Assembly: GCA_015257605.1 (NCBI GenBank)
Contig: JABZJV010000029.1
Span: 1 to 6,783, forward strand
Direction of reading: 5' to 3'
Length of the DNA stretch: 6,783 nucleotides
Origin: Nanosynbacter sp.
GTDB lineage: Bacteria > Patescibacteriota > Saccharimonadia > Saccharimonadales > Saccharimonadaceae
Positions 1 to 5,442 of the stretch are shown here, one piece after another; positions within the stretch are counted from its first letter, which is position 1, and each line of letters begins with the position of its first letter. The position numbers were made by a program, and so were the translations under genes. The notes beneath the pieces are model-generated. The model was given only the letters and a program-made list of their open reading frames with translations. It had not been told where the DNA came from and made no database searches.

Positions 1-171
1 TCTGCTTGTGTCAATGTTTTTTAGCAAGATTGCTAGGTAAAAAATACCACACTAGGTAACGGGATAATTAGAGCAAATAAATGTGTTTTATGCCTTGAAA
101 CGATACGCTAGATATGTCGATTTGTAATTCTGTAAAATATCAAGTTAGCACAACTAGCGACTGAATGTAGA
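1..171. other. AT-rich left edge, no gene seen
   Basis: No open frame of useful length with a start signal is visible here. There is a short inverted repeat TAGCA/TGCTA (22-26 and 31-35) flanked by a T run and an A run. It lacks the GC-rich stem and following U-tract of an intrinsic terminator on either strand. An 8-base direct repeat CTAGGTAA occurs at 33-40 and 52-59. On the minus strand bases 9-14 read TTGACA, a perfect -35 hexamer, but its -10 would lie beyond the window, so it cannot be judged. Confidence 0.4.
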
Positions 172-176
172 GAGGG
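172..176 (+). promoter_or_regulatory. Ribosome binding site for the 186 GTG ORF
   Basis: GAGGG lies 9 nt before the GTG at 186, close to ideal Shine-Dalgarno spacing. This is the main reason to prefer GTG 186 over the in-frame TTG at 177. Similar GAGG sites precede the ATPase gene at 2418 and the minus-strand gene starting at 6036. Confidence 0.4.
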
Positions 177-179
177 TTG

Positions 180-216
180 TTTCTGGTGAATAGCTTAATA
201 GAATTATCACCAGAAA
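180..216. repeat. 10-bp inverted repeat covering the GTG start
   Basis: TTTCTGGTGA (180-189) is perfectly complementary to TCACCAGAAA (207-216), separated by 17 nt. If transcribed, the hairpin would bury the GTG start codon at 186-188 in its 5' arm while leaving the GAGGG site exposed. It could limit initiation of the small ORF, or it could be a DNA-level operator. The pairing is visible directly; the role is inferred. Confidence 0.55.
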
Positions 217-356
217 TTCTATCGTATGGTGCAGGGGATCTAACGTGTAAGGAATGTGGAGGCAAGGAAGTCTATGCCTTAATCTGGTGCTGGCAGCATA
301 AATGTGGTGTCGGCAAAATAAAAAATAATTTTCTAGGCATCGTGTTCAAATGTTAG
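186..356 (+). CDS. Small Cys-rich protein, possible zinc-binding (hypothetical)
   Basis: A 56-residue ORF starting at GTG with a well-placed GAGGG ribosome binding site. I do not recognise the family. The visible features are a CxxC pair (C21, C24; TCKECGG) and a second cluster C35-W-Q-H38-K-C40, followed by a basic, hydrophobic stretch ending in C56. The CxxC ... C/H ... C layout resembles a short zinc ribbon or knuckle, but spacing alone does not prove metal binding. The frame has no stop from 171 to 353, then TAG at 354-356, and remains open to 500 after it. The piece is richer in GC than the DNA to its right, as a gene or a structured RNA would be. It may be a real small gene, the front part of a gene broken by an amber codon, or a chance ORF inside a non-coding RNA. 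No partner gene is adjacent. Confidence 0.35.
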   Translation: MNSLIELSPEILSYGAGDLTCKECGGKEVYALIWCWQHKCGVGKIKNNFLGIVFKC

Positions 357-500
357 CGATTGGCTAAGGAGGCTCAGGCCAAGCTCTTCCGGCTTCACAG
401 ACAAGTTCTGAAAGGCGATACTGAAACTAGCAGTGACTCTATTTTTGGCAGACGAAGCTTGACGGTTAGAGATTGGTCATTGGCGCCATTAGCCCAGTAG
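357..500 (+). pseudogene. In-frame continuation of the Cys-rich ORF after TAG
   Basis: Directly after the TAG at 354-356 the same frame stays open for 47 codons to TAG 498-500. The product reads like ordinary protein: a charged helical start (RLAKEAQAKLFRLHRQVLKG) followed by a Ser/Thr/Arg-rich stretch ending in SLAPLAQ. Together with the upstream part it would give a protein of about 104 residues with one amber codon at position 57. The simplest reading is a gene disrupted by a point mutation. Stop readthrough, a second independent ORF or chance are alternatives. No start codon with a ribosome binding site was found for independent translation; TTG at 360 has none. Confidence 0.25.
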
Positions 501-666
501 ATATTACGTATTTGTGTGTAAGTTGTATTGTGTCTATGAAAAAGATTTTTATGAATTAAGTTGTTGAATTTTTGTTTTTGCAGCTAAAGTATATTGTTGC
601 TTGCATACACATAGCTCGACATGCTGGGTTGTCTCTGATTCTGATTCGTTGCTGGATTGTTTTGCT

Positions 667-690
667 GTACATACGGTACATACGGTACAT
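667..690. repeat. 9-bp tandem repeat, GTACATACG x 2.7
   Basis: The unit GTACATACG occurs twice and is followed by GTACAT, giving three evenly spaced GTAC palindromes 9 bp apart. The spacing is a little under one helical turn. It could be a protein-binding array or simple replication slippage; nothing nearby tells which. Confidence 0.7.
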
Positions 691-1050
691 ATTGCAGGAC
701 AGATTATATAGTAGACTTTTTCATCGCGTGGACACCAGCTTTTTATAATATTAATATAATTTCTGCCATGCTGTATGTATAGTTGTCGCATTTCGGATGT
801 CATAAAATGTACTGAAGATTTTGCTTAGTTTTATATAAACGTTAATTATATAAAGGATCTTTGAACACAAATAGTGTAATGAATTTTAATGAAAAATAGT
901 TTGTGTAAATGTATCGCAGTTAGCTGTTTGTCATAAGTTAAATTCGCAGTGTAGAGCCAGATGTAGTGTTGTATTTTTTAAATTCGATATGATCTAAAGT
1001 CTATTTGTTGTAATAAATAATTAATAATAACTTGATAAAATAGCTATCAT

Positions 1051-1063
1051 TGTAATTATTACA
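1051..1063. repeat. Palindrome TGTAATtATTACA
   Basis: A perfect 6-bp dyad around one central base. The size and symmetry suit a small dimeric repressor site. It lies about 100 bp upstream of the strong promoter at 1161-1189, too far for simple steric block. Sequence this AT-rich produces such palindromes by chance, so the functional call is weak. Confidence 0.3.
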
Positions 1064-1160
1064 CTGTAGATAAAAACGCAACATTACAATAATAACAGAG
1101 GTACGTATAATAAAATAGTGAGCTGTAGTATAAATAACAATGTTTATATTACGATAGACG

Positions 1161-1189
1161 TTGACTTTTTATCATTGATTTGCTATAGT
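1161..1189 (+). promoter_or_regulatory. Near-consensus housekeeping promoter
   Basis: TTGACT (1161-1166) is followed after exactly 17 bp by TATAGT (1184-1189), with TG at 1181-1182 forming an extended -10. It is the best promoter in the window. Transcription would start near 1196 and run rightwards through the structured block 1269-1531. The first start codon downstream with a plausible gene is at 1555, about 360 nt away, so the promoter serves either an independent non-coding RNA or a long leader for the membrane-protein gene. Confidence 0.65.
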
Positions 1190-1347
1190 GTGAGTAAGCT
1201 TTTAGAAAAACAAAAAAAGCAAAACAATACCAACCAAATAAGCCTCCACAACAATAATCGACGGAAACTAGGTGGCGCCAAATAATTATGGTTCCACCTA
1301 AGCTCCGCCTATTATAGGGCGTTGAGCGCGCGATATGTGCGCGCATT

Positions 1348-1398
1348 ACACACCTGATTAATCCTTGAGATTGCGATGTCAGTGACCATCAGGTGTGT
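1348..1398. repeat. 11-bp perfect inverted repeat with 29-nt loop
   Basis: ACACACCTGAT (1348-1358) is exactly complementary to ATCAGGTGTGT (1388-1398). The enclosed 29 nt contain a smaller palindrome GTCAgTGAC (1378-1386). It is the cleanest perfect dyad in the structured block and a central element of the proposed RNA. As DNA it could alternatively be a recombination or protein-binding site. Confidence 0.75.
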
Positions 1399-1454
1399 GG
1401 TGCAGGTCCGCGCGATCGCAAGTCTTTTGCTCGCTAAGTGCGAGCGGTCAATCG

Positions 1455-1531
1455 GGCAAAAAGCAGTTGTTGCAGCGACCCTAATAGTTGTTTACAAAGG
1501 TGCTTCGTTATATTGCGACGCTGCTTTTGCC
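1455..1531. repeat. Long imperfect hairpin just upstream of the gene cluster
   Basis: GGCAAAAAGCAG (1455-1466) pairs with CTGCTTTTGCC (1521-1531) with one bulged A. The pairing continues inward as TGTTGCA (1468-1474) with TGCGACG (1514-1520), using two G-U pairs, and then GCgACC (1475-1480) with GGTGC (1499-1503). The apex can form TTG/CAA (1488-1490/1495-1497). G-U pairs inside a long stem are typical of RNA rather than DNA-level dyads. The 3' arm ends 23 nt before the ATG at 1555, and no T-run follows, so it is not a standard terminator. Confidence 0.65.
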
Positions 1532-1538
1532 TCCTAGG

Positions 1539-1547
1539 TGTTATTAT
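1539..1547 (+). promoter_or_regulatory. Extended -10 promoter giving a leaderless start
   Basis: TGTTATTAT matches the extended -10 form TGnTATnAT and ends 7 nt before the ATG at 1555, which places the predicted transcription start at or next to the A of the start codon. No recognisable -35 is present; spacing of 17 falls on CGCTGC. A leaderless message would explain the lack of a ribosome binding site close to the ATG; the nearest AGGTG is 14 nt away. This competes with the idea that the gene is read from the promoter at 1161. Confidence 0.4.
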
Positions 1548-1554
1548 TTAAATC

Positions 1555-1935
1555 ATGTATAAACGCTTAATTGCATTTTTGATGTTTTTGTCGTTAGTGG
1601 TGTTGCTAGCGATAACCCAGACGACCGCGCCGTCCAAAGTTGGTCCGGCTATTGTAGTTGTTGTGTTTGTATTAATATATATTTTTCTTACGTGCACATT
1701 GACTCTCTTGCTTCTATTTATAAACAAGATTGTGAGTAAGTATAACTCTGAGCCGTCTAAGCGGAGTGCTGATGACATGTATACCTTAATGTATGGTGCA
1801 GTGTTGGCGTTGGCGCCGACTGTGATTGTTGCTGTGCAATCGATAGGACAAGTTCAAGCAGGTACATATGTATTAATTACGCTCTTTGTATTGTTGGCTC
1901 TTTTGTATGTTCGGCATCAGAAGCGTGTGAAGTGA
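1555..1935 (+). CDS. Small four-TM membrane protein, hypothetical
   Basis: A 126-residue, very hydrophobic protein that I do not recognise by name. Four probable membrane segments can be seen at about residues 4-21, 31-57, 77-97 and 103-119. A short polar loop (about 60-76, SKYNSEPSKRSADD) separates the two pairs, and the ends are basic (MYKR at the N-terminus, RHQKRVK at the C-terminus). There is no cleavable signal peptide pattern and no catalytic motif. The ATG at 1555 is chosen because it opens the first hydrophobic segment and sits 7 nt after an extended -10 box, suggesting a leaderless mRNA. It is followed 50 nt later by the gene for the 142-aa protein and then by the ATPase. The order suggests a membrane component or accessory of the same machine, perhaps an inner-membrane subunit of a reduced type IV secretion-like complex. 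That role is inference from position only. The opposite-strand ORF over its first half is a shadow. Confidence 0.85.
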   Translation: MYKRLIAFLMFLSLVVLLAITQTTAPSKVGPAIVVVVFVLIYIFLTCTLTLLLLFINKIVSKYNSEPSKRSADDMYTLMYGAVLALAPTVIVAVQSIGQVQAGTYVLITLFVLLALLYVRHQKRVK

Positions 1936-1967
1936 GGACTGAGGCCTAGAAAAATTGTAAACGCATA

Positions 1968-1976
1968 TGGTATAAT
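1968..1976 (+). promoter_or_regulatory. Extended -10 promoter, near-leaderless start
   Basis: TGGTATAAT is a perfect extended -10 (TGn plus TATAAT). It ends 9 nt before the ATG at 1986, so transcription should begin about 2-4 nt before the start codon. No good -35 is seen at 16-18 bp spacing, as is common with extended -10 promoters. It lies in the 50-nt gap after the membrane-protein gene and would let the 142-aa protein and the ATPase be expressed separately from it. Confidence 0.6.
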
Positions 1977-1985
1977 TTACTTAAT

Positions 1986-2414
1986 ATGGAACCGGGTATA
2001 AGAGAACAAGTTCCTGTGCAGAGAGAGGTGCTGCCGCAGAATAGTTACGAGACACCTACTTTTGGCATAGATGGCGGTAATCTTGAGAAGCAAAATACTT
2101 CTAGAGAGGTGATGAATGCTGCTTCTGCAGAGGCTGTTGCTAATGCGGTTCCTCAAATTGTGCTACCTCAGCCAATTCCTATAGTTCAGCCAACCGTGGA
2201 TCCTGGCGCTGCTCAGTCTGCGACATCTGATGACGCCGCAGTGCTGATAGCCAATGATGATGACCTTATTGAAAAGGAGTGGGTTGATAAAGCTAAGAAA
2301 ATTATCGCAGAGACTAAAGACGACCCGTATCGTCGCGAGGTTGAGATCGGCAAACTTCAGATAGAATATATAAGGAAACGCTACGGGCGCGAAATAGGGA
2401 AAGTAGAGGATTAG
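1986..2414 (+). CDS. Soluble partner protein of the ATPase, hypothetical
   Basis: A 142-residue, acidic, soluble-looking protein. Residues 1-90 are low-complexity and rich in P, Q, V, A and E (for example a proline/isoleucine run near 58-73), with no membrane segment, so they are probably disordered. Residues 92-137 form a charged, likely helical module (EKEWVDKAKKIIAETKDDPY, then a second helix with KLQIEYIRKRYG). By memory of the group this resembles a short C-terminal module of Saccharibacteria/CPR hypothetical proteins found beside secretion-type ATPases; I could not search it. ATG 1986 is supported by the extended -10 only 9 nt upstream and by the absence of any ribosome binding site. 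The stop is 3 nt before the GTG of the ATPase, so the two are almost certainly co-transcribed and translationally linked. A role as adaptor or cytosolic regulator of the ATPase is inferred from this coupling. Confidence 0.85.
   Translation: MEPGIREQVPVQREVLPQNSYETPTFGIDGGNLEKQNTSREVMNAASAEAVANAVPQIVLPQPIPIVQPTVDPGAAQSATSDDAAVLIANDDDLIEKEWVDKAKKIIAETKDDPYRREVEIGKLQIEYIRKRYGREIGKVED
2406..2409 (+). promoter_or_regulatory. Ribosome binding site of the ATPase gene
   Basis: GAGG ends 8 nt before the GTG at 2418 and lies within the last codons of the upstream gene. It fixes the otherwise ambiguous GTG start. It also shows that this organism uses Shine-Dalgarno initiation inside the operon, while the two upstream genes appear leaderless. 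Confidence 0.7.
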
Positions 2415-2417
2415 GTA

Positions 2418-5400
2418 GTGTCTGGCGGCGGGATAGGCACTCTTGTAACATTGTTTGCAATAGCTTTGGTGATCGGGCTAGGGTCTTTTGTCGTGTTTAT
2501 GGTCTATCGTAATACTCTTCGTGAGGCGAAGAACTATGAGCGCGGGCTTAAGATGGTGCCGATATTAATTCATCTGCCGCCAGCTAGCGATGATATTGTT
2601 AGCGACGGGCGTGATAAACGAGATTTGACGGAAGAAGTGTTGTCGCAAGCTCAGGTTATGTACAATATTATATCCAGTACTGCCACTAAAGGTTTTAAGA
2701 GTAAGATTTATGGGCAGAGGCATTTGTCGTTTGAAATAGTGGCTCGCGATGGCTTGGTGTTCTATTATGCTGTTGTACCTACAGTGCTCACCGAGGTAGT
2801 TCGCCAGGCAATTGCAGCGGCCTACCCATCGGCTCGGCTAGAAGAGGTGTCGGAGCATACTGTTTTTAGCAAGGTCGGTAAGATGAGCGGTACGATTGGT
2901 GGCGAGTTTACTTTGAGGAAGAACTTTGCTTATCCTATTGCAACATACATGGAATCTAAACGTGATGCATCGCGCGCATTGCTGAATGCTTTATCAGCAG
3001 CGACTCGCGAAGATGGTATAGGTATCCAAATATTAATCCGTCCAGCTAATGAGCGATGGGCCAAGTCGGCAGTTTCTGTCTCTGAAAAAATCATAGAAGA
3101 CAAAGATAAGAAAAAGACCGGACTTTCGGTGTTCTTCTCGCCGAGCGAAATTATGGAGTCTCTATGGAAGCCGCCAGAGAGCGACGACAAAAAGCCAGAG
3201 GATAAAAAGCCGCTTAATTCTGTCGAACAGGCGACCGTTGATGCTATCCAAGAGAAAACTCGTTACCCAGGATACGAGGTACTGATACGGACTGTTGTTT
3301 CGTCTAATACAGCAGCCCGTTCTCAGGTAATATTGAAAAATATTGTTGCAGCATTTGCATTATTTGATTCGCCGACGTTTAACGGATTTAAATTCACGTT
3401 AGCAAAAAACATTGAAGAACTAACTTCGTCTTATATTTTTCGTTTCTTCCCGCAGCAGGTTAATAAGAATATATTAAATAGCGTAGAGCTGGCGACAATT
3501 TTTCATTTGCCAGATCAGAATAGTATTCCAAGCTCGCAAGTCAAGCGCCAGATGAGTAAGCAAGTCGATGGACCGACGCAGGTGATGGAGACTGGTCTGC
3601 TGTTAGGATACAACGAATTTCGCGGTGTTAAGAAGCCGATTAGGCTCAGTGATAAAGACCGCCGTCGCCATATACATATTATTGGACAGACGGGTGTTGG
3701 TAAATCAGTTTTGCAGGAAAATCTAGCCTACCAAGATATGCTGGATGGGCGGGGTTTTGCTCTAGTTGATCCGCACGGGGACCTTGCGGAGCATTTGCTA
3801 GAAAAGGTGCCAAAGGAGCGCGTTGAAGATATTATTTATTTCAACCCAAGCGATATGGACAATCCGATTGGTCTAAATATGTTTGAGTTTGACCACCCAG
3901 ACCAAAAAGACTTTTTGGTGCAAGAGGCTATCGGTATGCTTTATGGTTTGTATGACCCAGGACATACTGGTATCGTTGGTCCGCGGTTGGAGCATATATT
4001 TCGTAACTGCGCGCTGTTATTAATGAGCGATCCGGCGGGCGGTACTTTTGTCGATATACCGAAGCTCTTGGTTGATGATAGTTTCAGAAATAACAAGCTG
4101 AAATACGTTACCGACCAGCAGGTGTTAGATTTTTGGACAAAGGAGTTCCCGGCATCGCAGCGATCAAGCGAGGCAGGCGAGGTCATCAGCTGGGTTATTG
4201 CTAAATTTGGCCCGTTCATTAGCAATGATGCTATGCGTAATATTATTGGCCAGACAAAAAGCGGCTTTGATTTTCAAGACATCATGAATAATAACAAGAT
4301 TTTGCTGGTGAACTTATCAAAAGGTAAATTGGGCGATCTTAACTCTAAATTGCTTGGTATTGTCTTTGTGATGAAGTTTCAGGCTGCAGCGATGGCGCGG
4401 GCCAAGATTCCAGAGGACGAGCGCAAAGATTTTACGCTGTATGTTGATGAGTTTCAGAACTTTGCGACTGATAGCTTCGAGACTATTTTGAGCGAGGCTC
4501 GCAAATATCGATTGAGCTTGGTATTAGCTAATCAGTTCATGACGCAGCTGAAGGAAGAACTACGCGAGGCTATTCTCGGTAATGTTGGTACAACTATCAC
4601 TGGCCGGATTGGTATAACCGACGCAGAAATTATGGTTAAGCGCTATACACCAGTGTTTGATGCAGAAGATTTGACGAAATTGCCAAACTTTGAATCTGTC
4701 TGTGTCGCCCAGATTGAAGGTGTGCCGTCTGCGCCGTTTAGTATGGCATGGATTCCCCCGATGGGTCACCAAAATGCTCAGTTGGGCGATGCCTTGCGCA
4801 GACTATCGGCTGCAAAATACGGACATCCGCGGGCTCAAGTTGAGCGTGAGATAGCGGCGCGTACTAGCATGAATCAATCTTCTGGAAATAATAAACAGTT
4901 GAAAAATACGGCTGGAGCTGCTGCTAACACTCCTAATAAAATAGCACCGAGTAGTAGTTCGTCTTTTTTGGATGAATGGTTAGCGAAACGTAAGCAAGTA
5001 ACCGGTAGAAATAGCACTACGCCGCGTCCAGTATCTTCGCCGCTACCAGCTAATACCAAACCACCGATGTCTTCGACTGGCAATGCAGCGGCTGCTGGAC
5101 CCGCTCAATCTCAAAATTATACCGATGCTTATTCTCCTTCTAGCAGTACCTTGCCAGCTCAGCCGCAGCAGCAACAGCTTCCGCAGCAGCCGTCTCGAAA
5201 TAATCCAATAGATTTGGCACAGTCACAGCTTGGTGCAGTACCGCCAGCAGTTACTGTACCGCCGCAAGTTGGTGAGTCTCCTAATGTTAATTCTGCTACG
5301 CAGAGTGTCAATTTGCCGACAGAGCCAATTGCAGATAATGGTCCGATTTCGGCGTCACAACAGCCTGCTAGTAATACTCTAAATATGCGCGACAGCGACA

Positions 5401-5432
5401 ATAGCGGCGAAGTTTCGATAAAATTACGTTAG
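2418..5432 (+). CDS. Membrane-anchored HerA/VirD4-type ATPase, type IV secretion-like
   Basis: A 1004-residue ATPase of the FtsK/HerA superfamily, the class that powers DNA or protein transfer through membranes (VirD4/TraG coupling proteins, VirB4). GTG 2418 is preceded by GAGG and opens a single N-terminal membrane segment (about 8-30), so the body should be cytoplasmic. Residues 31-390 form an alpha/beta pre-ATPase region without recognised motif, including a charged linker near 230-265. Walker A is GQTGVGKS (423-430, K429/S430), followed by LVDPHGDL, a motif I know from CPR members of the family. Walker B is LYVDEFQNF, with D677 and E678 as the likely metal-binding and catalytic acids. ANQF with Q706 is the probable sensor. 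The part after Walker B resembles the TraG/TraM-recognition C-terminal domain. From about 820 to the end the chain is a P/Q/S/N-rich disordered tail interrupted by one ordered-looking motif, FLDEWLAKRK (850-859), a candidate docking site. VirD4 proteins usually have two TMs and no such tail; VirB4 lacks the TM. Which branch it belongs to cannot be fixed by eye, so no symbol is given. All key ATPase residues are present and the frame is intact. Confidence 0.93.
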   Translation: MSGGGIGTLVTLFAIALVIGLGSFVVFMVYRNTLREAKNYERGLKMVPILIHLPPASDDIVSDGRDKRDLTEEVLSQAQVMYNIISSTATKGFKSKIYGQRHLSFEIVARDGLVFYYAVVPTVLTEVVRQAIAAAYPSARLEEVSEHTVFSKVGKMSGTIGGEFTLRKNFAYPIATYMESKRDASRALLNALSAATREDGIGIQILIRPANERWAKSAVSVSEKIIEDKDKKKTGLSVFFSPSEIMESLWKPPESDDKKPEDKKPLNSVEQATVDAIQEKTRYPGYEVLIRTVVSSNTAARSQVILKNIVAAFALFDSPTFNGFKFTLAKNIEELTSSYIFRFFPQQVNKNILNSVELATIFHLPDQNSIPSSQVKRQMSKQVDGPTQVMETGLLLGYNEFRGVKKPIRLSDKDRRRHIHIIGQTGVGKSVLQENLAYQDMLDGRGFALVDPHGDLAEHLLEKVPKERVEDIIYFNPSDMDNPIGLNMFEFDHPDQKDFLVQEAIGMLYGLYDPGHTGIVGPRLEHIFRNCALLLMSDPAGGTFVDIPKLLVDDSFRNNKLKYVTDQQVLDFWTKEFPASQRSSEAGEVISWVIAKFGPFISNDAMRNIIGQTKSGFDFQDIMNNNKILLVNLSKGKLGDLNSKLLGIVFVMKFQAAAMARAKIPEDERKDFTLYVDEFQNFATDSFETILSEARKYRLSLVLANQFMTQLKEELREAILGNVGTTITGRIGITDAEIMVKRYTPVFDAEDLTKLPNFESVCVAQIEGVPSAPFSMAWIPPMGHQNAQLGDALRRLSAAKYGHPRAQVEREIAARTSMNQSSGNNKQLKNTAGAAANTPNKIAPSSSSSFLDEWLAKRKQVTGRNSTTPRPVSSPLPANTKPPMSSTGNAAAAGPAQSQNYTDAYSPSSSTLPAQPQQQQLPQQPSRNNPIDLAQSQLGAVPPAVTVPPQVGESPNVNSATQSVNLPTEPIADNGPISASQQPASNTLNMRDSDNSGEVSIKLR
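5160..5193 (+). repeat. CAG/CCG-rich microsatellite-like tract in the ATPase tail
   Basis: Repeated CAG, CAA and CCG codons encode a Q/P run (AQPQQQQLPQQP) in the disordered tail. Units are imperfect. Such tracts can vary in length by slippage without breaking the frame when whole codons change, so the tail length may differ between strains. Confidence 0.6.
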
Positions 5433-5442
5433 TTGGCAAAAG

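Larger units (their letters stand above)
501..1160. other. AT-rich gene-free stretch
   Basis: About 660 bases, very rich in A and T, with no ORF that has both a plausible product and a start signal. It holds a short tandem repeat (667-690), a 13-base palindrome (1051-1063) and several TTATATAAA-like runs around 830-855. No tRNA cloverleaf or T-loop signature was recognised by eye on either strand. It may be intergenic spacer, a decayed gene or a regulatory/attachment region; the sequence does not decide. Confidence 0.5.
1196..1531 (+). ncRNA. Candidate structured non-coding RNA or long leader
   Basis: After a short A-rich lead-in, 1269-1531 consists of successive inverted repeats. These are TAGGTGG/CCACCTA (1269-1275/1294-1300) enclosing CCA/TGG; CGCCT/GGGCG (1306-1310/1317-1321); GCGCGC/GCGCGC (1326-1331/1339-1344); an 11-bp perfect stem (1348-1358/1388-1398); GCTCGC/GCGAGC (1429-1434/1440-1445); and a long stem (1455-1531). 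CTATTAtaGGG (1309-1319) can also pair with CCCTAATAG (1479-1487), a possible pseudoknot tying the first and last hairpins. The block is clearly more GC-rich than its left flank and starts about 70 nt after the predicted start site of the 1161-1189 promoter. I found no RNase P, tmRNA, SRP or known riboswitch signature, so the class is unknown. No U-tract marks a 3' end, so a leader reading into the gene at 1555 is equally possible. The start and end given are estimates. Confidence 0.5.

Noticed and set aside
9..14. TTGACA on the minus strand as a promoter
   Set aside because: A perfect -35, but the -10 would fall outside the window, so it cannot be supported.
225..510. RNase P RNA, tmRNA or group I/II intron in the GC-richer left island
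   Set aside because: The conserved RNase P blocks (GAGGAAAGTCC, ACAGAA), the tmRNA tag and T-arm, and the intron core or domain V signatures were looked for and not found. GGAGGCAAGGAAGTC is only a superficial match.
549..803. 84-codon minus-strand ORF
   Set aside because: The product has no recognisable protein character, runs across the GTACATACG tandem repeat (giving a CTVCTVCT run) and has no ribosome binding site or leaderless promoter at its ATG.
1149..1346. 65-codon minus-strand ORF with one hydrophobic stretch
   Set aside because: Its first half is the reverse of the hairpins at 1269-1344 and it opposes the strong plus-strand promoter at 1161-1189. An AGG lies near its ATG but is part of the 11-bp inverted repeat. 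Low but not zero chance of being real.
1455..1531. Intrinsic terminator before the gene cluster
   Set aside because: The stem is strong, but no T-run follows the 3' arm on the plus strand (TCCTAGGTG follows), and on the minus strand the run after the arm is not T-rich.
2930..5401. Minus-strand ORFs opposite the ATPase gene
   Set aside because: They are shadows of the plus-strand coding sequence, with no start signals of their own and low-complexity products such as a Cys run from the CAG repeats.
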